A program made the position numbers and the translations under genes. The notes beneath the pieces were generated by a model, which did not search any database, was not told the DNA's origin, and saw only the letters and a list, made by a program, of their open reading frames with translations. From IMG/VR virus record IMGVR_UViG_3300049847_000494, positions 1 to 64,000 of that record: DNA of 64,000 nucleotides. The stretch is one strand, 5' to 3'. Positions 57,621 to 64,000 of the stretch are shown piece by piece (the first letter of the stretch is position 1; each line of letters starts with the position of its first letter). Origin of the DNA: a virus.

Positions 57621-58712
57621 TTAAGGTGGTGTGATTGATTTATACTTATATTGTAGTACGCGCTGTACCTTAGATCTACTTAAATTTAGATAATTTAAAG
57701 CGTAGTTAGTTAGTTTTCTATTGTCAGTAATATCATTAAGTTTTACATTTTTTGTATTCAATAACCAACTTTCAAAATCTTCTAAATTCTTATCGTAAAG
57801 AATGTCAACAAATTTAGCCATTTTAGAGTCTAAACTTGATTTAATAGCATTATAAAACTCAGCAGATGAAAATTGTTGTTCAGGTGAACATTGAAGGGTA
57901 CTTGCATCTTTTAGCATAGAATCTGTAGTATCATAATCTAATCGATATGTTGAAATCTGATAATCTTCTACCTGATTAGCACAAAAACCTGTTTGCTCTC
58001 GACAAAGTTTACATGCACCACAATCTTTCTGTACACTAAATATGCGAGCCCGTTTCTTTGTCGTATAAAAATGTATAAAATTAGTTAAATAGTTCTTAAT
58101 ACCTTGTTTTACATAATTTTCTATTTTAAGTAGATCATGTATACCATTTTTATGTAGATGCTCATAATACCTTATCAACTTCAAGGCTTTAGTTTGCAGT
58201 TCACTACATAAATCTTCAGGTAGTATAGCATGATCCGCTGTAGATATAAAAGCAAGTTTTTTATAAGCTAATAATTTACAAAATTTAGTTACACCTTTAA
58301 GGACAACTGCTAAGTCTTTATCTGATAAAGGTTTGAGTAATACGTCCTCTGTTGTGGAGAATTTTATAAAAGTTGACAAATCTCTATTAGGTAGACCATC
58401 TAAACAAAAATATACGTCGGATGGACTAATATTTTCCTTTTTAGCCGAATCTTCAATAGATATACCATCACGGTATATCCTGATACAGGATCTCCAAATA
58501 GCACGAGTTAGATAAGAATCTGTGATAGCAGCTTTTAAAGGCTTCAACAATTCCTTTGATTTTAGCTTAGAGGATAAAAGATACATCATTTCATCATAAA
58601 GTTTTACATTATCCAATAAAACTAAATAGGATACGGCTCTATAGGCTAACTGTAAATCCCCATAAGTTAATGTTTCAAAAAAAGGATTTAATTTTTGACT
58701 AAATGTCTGCAT
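57621..58712 (-). CDS. Possible sigma-like transcription factor with a cysteine cluster
   Basis: A 363-residue protein. The middle (EDLCSELQTKALKLIRYYE...IENYVKQGIKNYLTNFIHFYTTKKRAR, about 165-223) resembles sigma70 region 2 (KI.NYV.Q.IKN..TN.IR). A four-cysteine cluster CGACKLCREQTGFC follows (about 232-245). A C-terminal HTH-like segment NYALNYLNLSRSKVQRVL (about 336-353) matches region 4 spacing. Large phages often carry divergent late sigma factors. The assignment is tentative; a nucleic-acid-binding protein of unknown type is the alternative. Confidence 0.4.
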   Translation of the reverse strand: MQTFSQKLNPFFETLTYGDLQLAYRAVSYLVLLDNVKLYDEMMYLLSSKLKSKELLKPLKAAITDSYLTRAIWRSCIRIYRDGISIEDSAKKENISPSDVYFCLDGLPNRDLSTFIKFSTTEDVLLKPLSDKDLAVVLKGVTKFCKLLAYKKLAFISTADHAILPEDLCSELQTKALKLIRYYEHLHKNGIHDLLKIENYVKQGIKNYLTNFIHFYTTKKRARIFSVQKDCGACKLCREQTGFCANQVEDYQISTYRLDYDTTDSMLKDASTLQCSPEQQFSSAEFYNAIKSSLDSKMAKFVDILYDKNLEDFESWLLNTKNVKLNDITDNRKLTNYALNYLNLSRSKVQRVLQYKYKSITPP

Positions 58713-58723
58713 AAACTCCTAGT

Positions 58724-59494
58724 TTAGTCAAGATCTTGTTGTTTTTGTTGCTCTTTTGCGTTTTTCTCCACCTGTTCTGGATCTTGTTCGAATTCATCAC
58801 AAATATCAGACTTCTCGTATACATGCTCTTTGGTATACATGCATACACGTAAGTTTACGCAATCACCGCAATAGTTAGGCGTCTCATCAAATTCTTTATT
58901 TATCTTTGATACGGAGTCTTTCACATTTTCAAAACATATATCACAAAAGCTTTCAGCTTGAGAAATAGCATTAGGTTGTGGACATACTTGCATAATACAC
59001 CCTAAACCAAGACAATGAGCACCATCTAACTCCACCATAGAGTCAGGGTATAGCTTAGAAAGCTTATCCAAAGCACCTTGCTGTATAAGCGTGGCTTTGG
59101 TATCATTCATAAGCTCCCTTTTAGCTTTAACTTGCATAACCATCTTATGAGATCGACGACGAACAGCTTTAAGGGAATGACCGAGCTCATGTAGGGCTAT
59201 TGTACACAAGGTCTCTGCATCAGGATGTGATGCAAACATCAATTTACCCATAGATTGCCCGGCAAGAGGCTTGACGGTTTCAGCTGCTACTAACATCCTA
59301 AGATGTCCACGAGGTAAAGGCAAGCCCCAAATACCAGCTTGCTTGTAAGCAGCTTCAACATAACAAGATAAAAGCCTATCATGCTTCGCTGGTGCTTTCC
59401 GCACCATATAGTTTAAATTCATCTTGACCAGCTTCTCCAGGAAGAGCTTTAATGACATCTCTTCTGCGCCTTCAAGTAAATATATTTCTAACAC
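58724..59494 (-). CDS. Archaemetzincin-like zinc metalloprotease with extra cysteine motif
   Basis: 256 residues from GTG 59494 (AAGAAGG five bases upstream). Active-site helix ALHELGHSL (HELGH 102-106), then after an insertion H160-C161-x4-C166-x-M168 and C184xxC187. This reproduces the HExxH ... HCx4CxM ... CxxC order of archaemetzincins, including the Met-turn and the structural zinc cysteines. The 53-residue insert between HELGH and HC is unusual. A second cluster, CGDC...VC, lies near 210-219. Substrate unknown. Confidence 0.7.
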   Translation of the reverse strand: MLEIYLLEGAEEMSLKLFLEKLVKMNLNYMVRKAPAKHDRLLSCYVEAAYKQAGIWGLPLPRGHLRMLVAAETVKPLAGQSMGKLMFASHPDAETLCTIALHELGHSLKAVRRRSHKMVMQVKAKRELMNDTKATLIQQGALDKLSKLYPDSMVELDGAHCLGLGCIMQVCPQPNAISQAESFCDICFENVKDSVSKINKEFDETPNYCGDCVNLRVCMYTKEHVYEKSDICDEFEQDPEQVEKNAKEQQKQQDLD

Positions 59495-59572
59495 TGTAAC
59501 CTTCTTTGTTTTTGGTTAACTTCAACCTAACACATAGCAGAAAAATTGCAAGCTATGCAAACAAAAAATGTG

Positions 59573-59601
59573 TTGACATGTTTCAAATTTCAGGTTATTT
59601 T
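59573..59601 (+). promoter_or_regulatory. Strong sigma70-type promoter on the + strand
   Basis: TTGACA (59573-59578, exact consensus), a 17-base spacer, then TATTTT (59596-59601). It lies in the intergenic gap and drives the single rightward gene at 59625, against the direction of all surrounding genes. Confidence 0.75.
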
Positions 59602-59624
59602 ATCCTTCCTTAGAAAGGAATATC

Positions 59625-59879
59625 ATGTACTTACAAATTCTTGCAGTGATTTTTTTATTTGTTTTATGTTGTATAGTTTTATGGTGTGTTGGTGCTGCTT
59701 TAACATTTGAACGTAATTTAAAAACTCTGGATAAGATCGAAGATTACAATATTTATTCAGTAATACCGCCAACTTATAATATGGATAATTATATAAGTGA
59801 TGAAGTTTCTGAGGATGATATAACACAGCCGTTTATACGACTGCCTACTTTAGAAATTAAATCTAAACACGAAGCTTAA
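59625..59879 (+). CDS. Small membrane protein on the + strand, own transcription unit
   Basis: An 84-residue protein, AAAGGA five bases upstream of ATG. One N-terminal membrane helix (about 3-28, including CC and a Trp-Cys) and an acidic cytoplasmic-type tail. The promoter (59573) and the terminator (59885) bracket it exactly, so it is a one-gene unit inside the leftward head/replication region. Early expression from host RNA polymerase is likely; a membrane-acting takeover or exclusion role is speculative. The antisense frame here has no such signals. Confidence 0.75.
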   Translation: MYLQILAVIFLFVLCCIVLWCVGAALTFERNLKTLDKIEDYNIYSVIPPTYNMDNYISDEVSEDDITQPFIRLPTLEIKSKHEA

Positions 59880-59884
59880 AAAGA

Positions 59885-59908
59885 AAACCCACCTAGTTTG
59901 GTGGGTTT
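59885..59908. terminator. Bidirectional rho-independent terminator
   Basis: A perfect 9-bp stem AAACCCACC / GGTGGGTTT with a 6-base loop. On the + strand it ends the small membrane-protein gene. On the minus strand it is followed by TCTTTTT and ends the 238-residue virion gene. Confidence 0.9.
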
Positions 59909-59931
59909 CTTAGACAAAGTAAACTTACTTC

Positions 59932-60648
59932 TTATGACTGGACAGGGAAGTTAAACTTGATTCCAAGTAGACCGTCAGTTGTAGAAGGTAGCTTCGATAC
60001 GAAACCAAGTGCATTGCTTGCACCACCAGCTACGGACGAAACCTTACCACCAGCAGCAGGATACACAAGTGAACCAATTGTGTAGTTTACAGATGTATCG
60101 AACATAGAGGTAAAGATTTCACCTTCGCCCATAAGTACGCTAACCGAGCTAAAGTAGTCCTGAGCGCGGTTATTGATTGAACGCTCATGGAAGCGCTCAA
60201 GGCTCTGTTGTAGAGTTAGATTGTAACGGTAAGTTACTGTTACAGTCTCGCCCTGCTGAGCAGCTACGAAGGAGATAGCACCAGTTGCATCAACTAGGCA
60301 GTATTCGCCAGCACCAAGAGAAGCACAATCTTCAGTTAGAACGCCAGTTACCGAAGCAACTACACGCTCTGAACCAGATACGATATTGGTATTACCAAGG
60401 AATACCGTACCACCACCAGTAGGTACTGTAACAGTATCAACTACTGTCTCAGTAAGAACCTTCATAGCATCAGTAAGTGCAAAACCAGCATACTTTTGTG
60501 CAGCACCTGTAGAACAGGGTTGTACTGCCATACCACCAGCAAGGTTGTCTACGAAAACAAGAAGCTGAGCTTCTTCTGTGATCGTCTGCCCTGCCTTAAC
60601 GGCATATTCACGAGCTTCTGTATAATGGGTTTTAGTTAAATCAAACAT
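59932..60648 (-). CDS. Putative virion protein (decoration or capsid-related)
   Basis: A 238-residue protein. The N-terminus EYAVKAGQTITEEAQLLVFVD...G and AGFALTD resemble head-decoration proteins (lambda gpD-like style of AGQ.I..G.LV..D). Its beta-rich body has VTVPTGGGTVFLGNTN. Last gene of the head cluster, directly before a strong terminator. Codon choice looks more uniform (for example GCA, ACC, GAA), consistent with high expression. It could instead be a tail or capsid vertex protein. Confidence 0.6.
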   Translation of the reverse strand: MFDLTKTHYTEAREYAVKAGQTITEEAQLLVFVDNLAGGMAVQPCSTGAAQKYAGFALTDAMKVLTETVVDTVTVPTGGGTVFLGNTNIVSGSERVVASVTGVLTEDCASLGAGEYCLVDATGAISFVAAQQGETVTVTYRYNLTLQQSLERFHERSINNRAQDYFSSVSVLMGEGEIFTSMFDTSVNYTIGSLVYPAAGGKVSSVAGGASNALGFVSKLPSTTDGLLGIKFNFPVQS

Positions 60649-60663
60649 TTTATATTACTCCTA

Positions 60664-61602
60664 TTAGCGATTGATTACACGAGAGTTGTTACGTGCACGT
60701 AAGCCGAGAACACCTTTAAGCTGTTGTTTCTCGTCGGCAACTTCAAAGTCAGCTGCAGCTGTATAAGTCATGAGATTGACATTTTTACTGGCTGTGATAG
60801 TAAGGTCATCCACTTCAACAGTGGGTGTGCGCTGAGGCAGATCATTAATCTGCTCTTCAATTTCACGATAAGCTTCAGGTGAAAGCTCACCCCACTGCAT
60901 CGCTTTCTTGAAAAGAGCTTCGAAGTACTCTGAGGATTTCTCCTGGAAAGCAGCTTCAATGATTGCTACCGCACGGTCATTCTCAATACCCGCAGATGTC
61001 ATGCGAGAAAATAGAGCACCCTTAAGAGGGTTCTCCGTGATGAAGTTCTTGCTATTCGCCGTAACAACAAGATTAAGTGTATTAATCATATCATTACGTA
61101 GATTTGCCTTTGCCTTGCGAATTTCAGCTAGTCCCTCTGCCTTGACCTTAGCTTCAATAGCTGAATAAGCTGTTGAAGATTCAACCGCAGAAACATAAGG
61201 ACGAGCACGAACACTAGTAAGTACTTCATCAAGATCCATACGTGAAGCAGCGCTTGCAATGCCATTAGCATAACCGTCGGTTGTGAAAACCTTAGAAACA
61301 CTACCAACATCATCCTGGTCGCTAAGACGAATCTGAGCAACAGGCTGACCATCAGCACAAACTAGCCAATGAGGATCAGAAGATCTCTCGTTGAAAAGTT
61401 GTAGGTGAAGTTCAGCAGCCTTTGATACTGCTTTAGGATCAAGTACAGCTGCCACTAGCTTCTCTGCTACAGAGGCTGCACTTTTCTGCACGGACACTTC
61501 CTGTGAAACAACAGTCTGAGACTGAGCAGCACTAACAGCAGGCTTACTTGCAAGCCTCTGATTACGAGCTGATCTTAAGGCTGCTTTACTATCAAGAGTC
61601 AT
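60664..61602 (-). CDS. Putative head protein (capsid or scaffold candidate)
   Basis: 312 residues from ATG 61602 with AGGTGA six bases upstream; a GTG at 61611 overlaps that site. An Ala/Ser/Gln/Val-rich N-terminal 60 residues could be a removable scaffold-like arm. A mixed alpha/beta body follows, with a long helical stretch at about 145-235. It lies in the expected capsid position downstream of portal and protease, with highly expressed style codons. I cannot tell major capsid from scaffold by eye. Confidence 0.6.
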   Translation of the reverse strand: MTLDSKAALRSARNQRLASKPAVSAAQSQTVVSQEVSVQKSAASVAEKLVAAVLDPKAVSKAAELHLQLFNERSSDPHWLVCADGQPVAQIRLSDQDDVGSVSKVFTTDGYANGIASAASRMDLDEVLTSVRARPYVSAVESSTAYSAIEAKVKAEGLAEIRKAKANLRNDMINTLNLVVTANSKNFITENPLKGALFSRMTSAGIENDRAVAIIEAAFQEKSSEYFEALFKKAMQWGELSPEAYREIEEQINDLPQRTPTVEVDDLTITASKNVNLMTYTAAADFEVADEKQQLKGVLGLRARNNSRVINR

Positions 61603-61672
61603 GTTTATCACCTATAATACTAGCCTTTTGATTTAATTAGAAGATTTTTAGCACCATTACTAAAAAACTTCT

Positions 61673-61690
61673 GCTCCGGCTAACAGGAGC
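61673..61690 (-). terminator. Possible weak terminator after the 83-residue gene
   Basis: On the minus strand GCTCC / GGAGC form a 5-bp stem with an 8-base loop, followed by AGAAG and six T. A second small stem, AACCC/GGGTT, lies just before it. It may limit read-through between the small gene and the capsid-cluster genes. Confidence 0.35.
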
Positions 61691-61731
61691 TATAACCCAT
61701 CGAAACGGGTTTAATTAATATTAAATAATAT

Positions 61732-61983
61732 TTATACAGTAGCGCCTTCTGCTTTTAGAGCAGATTTCAAAGAAAGAACGGATAATGTATGCACTAAACT
61801 TTCAATAGTTTTAATCTGCTCTTTAGTCGCAGGCAATGTTAATTGACCTTCAGCTAACGCTGTAAGGGCTTTAGTAAGCTTTTGGGCTGTATCCGCTTTT
61901 AATTCTTCAATATTGGAAGGTAGAGCTAGTTTCTCTAAAGACTTAGCTACTACCGTTATACGCTTTTTAATTGAATTTTTCAT
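61732..61983 (-). CDS. Small helical protein in the head cluster
   Basis: An 83-residue protein, Lys/Leu/Ala-rich, wholly helical by appearance (SLEKLALPSNIEELKADTAQ, TKEQIKTIESLVHTLSVL). It lies between the putative protease and the 312-residue head protein, where small scaffold or prohead core proteins are common. Function inferred from position only. Confidence 0.6.
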   Translation of the reverse strand: MKNSIKKRITVVAKSLEKLALPSNIEELKADTAQKLTKALTALAEGQLTLPATKEQIKTIESLVHTLSVLSLKSALKAEGATV

Positions 61984-62007
61984 GAATTACCCTTTTAAAA
62001 TTTTATT

Positions 62008-62751
62008 TTAAGCCCAAAGAGAACGCCATTTATCATATGCAGTATGATCTGCTGGATCCGTGCCAGGCAAAGCTGAAGTTTCGATGTAGTTGACCTGCTC
62101 ACAGTACTCAAAATTGAGATAACCTTGAGTTATCGTACCTTTACCTCTACCATGCTGCTGATGTGAGCAAGCAATCCTACCGTTAGAGCTGGTAGCATTA
62201 CAGTTAGGGAAACTACATCGTGTTAAGCCTACAAATGCACCCATGGAGTAACCAACAGGTTTAGATGTATTCAATATATCAGAAACAAGTTTTGCATCCT
62301 TCGTACGATCCCAGGCAGCTAAAACTACAATCTTATAAGAACCATCTGCTAGTTTCTGTAGTTGTGAATCAAGATGCACCCCACGAGCTTTCTTAATATC
62401 TTTGTTGTCATGATCCCGATGGGTGGGCTTGCCTATAAAAGTCTGATAAGCTATTCTACCAATTTCAGGATTGAACTTAGTTACAGCACTAAAAGAGAAA
62501 GCATCCAAGTTTCGATTAGGAACATCTACAGTAACTATAGGGATCTCATTAATAACATAATCTTTAATATCAGGTGATATATTATAATCTTCAGAAGCTA
62601 TTGGCAACCAACTAATATCAATATGACCCGTATTATTAAATATATGATTAGAAGCGAGCTTGAGCTTACCAGATTTAGGATCTAGAAACTGCTCACATTT
62701 GTAACCTTCAAAATGGCGTATAGCAGATGTAGCTTCCCCAAGTTTAATCAT
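62008..62751 (-). CDS. Possible prohead maturation protease
   Basis: A 247-residue protein. Segments THRDHDNKDIKKARGVHLDS, IVVLAAWDRTKDAKLVSDI and KPVGYSMGAFVG follow the pattern of phage head maturation proteases: a His after the first strand, then an S-M-G segment near the catalytic Ser. A zinc-like CSFPNC...CSHQQH insert follows. Position between portal and capsid-cluster genes supports it. Not certain; a capsid assembly protein without protease activity is possible. Confidence 0.6.
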   Translation of the reverse strand: MIKLGEATSAIRHFEGYKCEQFLDPKSGKLKLASNHIFNNTGHIDISWLPIASEDYNISPDIKDYVINEIPIVTVDVPNRNLDAFSFSAVTKFNPEIGRIAYQTFIGKPTHRDHDNKDIKKARGVHLDSQLQKLADGSYKIVVLAAWDRTKDAKLVSDILNTSKPVGYSMGAFVGLTRCSFPNCNATSSNGRIACSHQQHGRGKGTITQGYLNFEYCEQVNYIETSALPGTDPADHTAYDKWRSLWA

Positions 62752-62798
62752 AGTTAGTATACCACCTATCTAAAATAGATAATAATTTAAAATTATAG

Positions 62799-64000
62799 CT
62801 AACTAATATCTTCAAATATTTTTTTGTTGCTCGTAAACCCTGTAAGAAGGGTATTAGGTGTTTTTTCTTGAAAAGATTTACTACTTTTAATTATATTACC
62901 TAAAGTTTCCCCAGTCTTTTCGGGTGGTTTGCCCATAACTTCAGGTTTAGCTAGTGTATAAGCATACACATAATAAAGCTCGTTTTTAAGAGCTGTCTTG
63001 TCTTTTACAGTAGCAAGAAGCTTATCAGTTACTTCTTCAGCTAAATCGTTACGTAAATAAATACCATGTAAAATACCGGCACGAGCTAATATATACTGAA
63101 GAATTTGGTCTCTATTAGAGTTACCTGTGCTAACTAATTGTTCTACTGCTACCTTCGATAAAACTTGTCTATCAGTACCTTCTAGCAAACCAATAAGTTT
63201 ACGTGCCGCAACTTCAGCTTGTTCCAACGTTACACCTAAAAAGGGTGTAGTACCTACCCAATGAGGTAAGGATTTAAGCTCTCTGATGGATTCGCTATCC
63301 CCAACAAAAGCACCTTTGAATACAGGAGTTTGTTTAGGTGTACGATCCCAACGATGACCAATACCAGCACCGACAGTAGGTAGGGAAATATTAGGTGGTG
63401 CCTCTGGTGTTACCTCACTTGGTTCCGTGGGCAAACCAGTAGGTTCAGGAGGTGTTGTTTCAGTACCTGTATCAAGACCTGATAGATCCGATGTACCTAA
63501 ACCCGTACCAGTATCTAGGTCCATACCTAAACCAGCGCTACCTCCACCTAAACCTCCACCCAAACCACCAATATCACTAGCAGGACCGGTACTAGAACCA
63601 CCACCAGCTAAAGTCTCAGGAGCTTGCTCTTGAATCTTTTTAGCATGTGCTGATAACACTTTACGGAGGTCTAAATCATCATCAAACTGATTTATCTCAG
63701 AATCAATATTAATACCACCAGCAGCTGCCCAAGAACGCATAGTAACAGGTATACCCTTACCCTGCATAAACTCTAAAATAGCTAAGTAGTCACGGTCAGC
63801 GCTAGGGCGTAGTGACTTTTCCCACTTAAAATCAGGAAGTATATAATCTTCTAAGGTAGAAGATCTACTGACCCTAATACGATGAGATAACTCTGCTTCT
63901 GTACGCTTGACAAAACCATGTTTTTGTGCTAATGGTTTTAAAATACGATCGATAAGTAAATAATGGGTAAAGAAATTTCTGTGTGCTCGTATTTTCTCAA
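62799..64000 (-). CDS. Portal protein (5' part beyond the right edge)
   Basis: Open on the minus strand to base 64000 with no start in the window; the ATG at 63767 is internal. The visible N-terminal part (HRNFFTHYLLIDRILKPLAQ, then LPDFKWEKSLRPSADRDYLAIL) and GKGIPVTMRSWAAAGG resemble the C-terminal wing/stem of large phage portals. The rest is a Gly/Leu-Asp/Thr linker (about 55-110 after the internal Met) and a helical C-terminal domain. Portals form the DNA-packaging channel at one capsid vertex. Head genes follow in the standard order. Confidence 0.65.
   Translation of the reverse strand, partial: EKIRAHRNFFTHYLLIDRILKPLAQKHGFVKRTEAELSHRIRVSRSSTLEDYILPDFKWEKSLRPSADRDYLAILEFMQGKGIPVTMRSWAAAGGINIDSEINQFDDDLDLRKVLSAHAKKIQEQAPETLAGGGSSTGPASDIGGLGGGLGGGSAGLGMDLDTGTGLGTSDLSGLDTGTETTPPEPTGLPTEPSEVTPEAPPNISLPTVGAGIGHRWDRTPKQTPVFKGAFVGDSESIRELKSLPHWVGTTPFLGVTLEQAEVAARKLIGLLEGTDRQVLSKVAVEQLVSTGNSNRDQILQYILARAGILHGIYLRNDLAEEVTDKLLATVKDKTALKNELYYVYAYTLAKPEVMGKPPEKTGETLGNIIKSSKSFQEKTPNTLLTGFTSNKKIFEDIS

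Noticed and set aside
59623-59826. Antisense ORF opposite the small membrane protein
   Set aside because: The + strand frame has the consensus promoter, ribosome site and terminator; the minus frame has none.
1-64000. CRISPR array, tRNA genes, diversity-generating retroelement
   Set aside because: No regularly spaced repeats, no cloverleaf with a recognisable T-loop, and no reverse transcriptase or template repeat was seen.
1-64000. Alternative genetic code (TAG or TGA recoding) as in some jumbo phages
   Set aside because: TAG, TAA and TGA all close well-defined genes (for example TAG ending the tail chaperone and the second Gly-rich gene) with no in-frame recoding needed.

Overview
The window is part of the genome of a large tailed bacteriophage with a contractile tail (myovirus type), most likely a jumbo phage. 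Evidence: a very long tail sheath protein, a tape measure protein, a tail assembly chaperone pair with a -1 frameshift site, a portal gene cut by the right edge, a phage-type family A DNA polymerase, dUTPase, dCTP deaminase, dNMP kinase, PhoH and homing endonucleases. The DNA is AT-rich by eye, genes are tightly packed with many 4-base ATGA overlaps, and TAG, TAA and TGA all act as stops. Several predicted lipoproteins (lipobox cysteines) and the insertion-sequence types suggest a Gram-negative host. The host cannot be named from sequence alone.

Left part, + strand (1-30292). First comes a tail fibre/adhesin block (1-11356): two glycine-rich proteins and three long fibre proteins built from shared, shuffled modules. 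Small unknown proteins and a membrane fatty-acid-hydroxylase-like enzyme follow (11447-14181), then DnaJ (14230) and a UDG-exonuclease-polymerase fusion interrupted by a LAGLIDADG intein at motif B (15235-19620). The segment 20106-24327 is a transposon scar: two inverted TnpB-only IS200/IS605-type (IS1341-like) elements. The second element sits inside the remains of a different TnpB, next to a 3' remnant of a duplicated phage gene. Directly downstream lies a compact signalling operon (24325-26327): a soluble histidine kinase, a stand-alone receiver, and a receiver-GGDEF diguanylate cyclase with intact GGDEF and I-site motifs. Then follow an A-type Fe-S carrier, a zinc-ribbon protein, a lipoprotein, and an overlapping adenine methyltransferase / PD-(D/E)XK nuclease pair with an EcoRI-like GNAxxER motif.

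Right part, - strand (64000-30289, read leftwards). Head genes are at the right edge (portal, possible prohead protease, virion proteins, 64000-59932). A single-gene + strand island with its own promoter and terminator follows (59573-59908). Next is a replication, nucleotide and accessory block (59494-46480): an archaemetzincin-like protease, a sigma-like protein, a NUMOD3-type homing endonuclease carrying a perfect 108-bp tandem duplication, phosphoesterases, an ATP-grasp protein, a DNA methyltransferase, an RRM RNA-binding protein, dCTP deaminase, dNMP kinase, dUTPase and a DnaX-like clamp loader. The tail block runs 46444-33386 (completion-type proteins, sheath, tube, chaperones G and GT, tape measure). 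A metallophosphatase, PhoH, a ribbon-helix-helix protein and an HNH nuclease end the leftward run, which meets the rightward genes tail-to-tail at 30289-30292.

The strongest candidates for a new system are the phage-borne histidine kinase / receiver / diguanylate cyclase cassette, which would let the phage make cyclic di-GMP in its host, and the methyltransferase-nuclease pair a few kilobases downstream. Functions are assigned from motifs read by eye; no database search was run.
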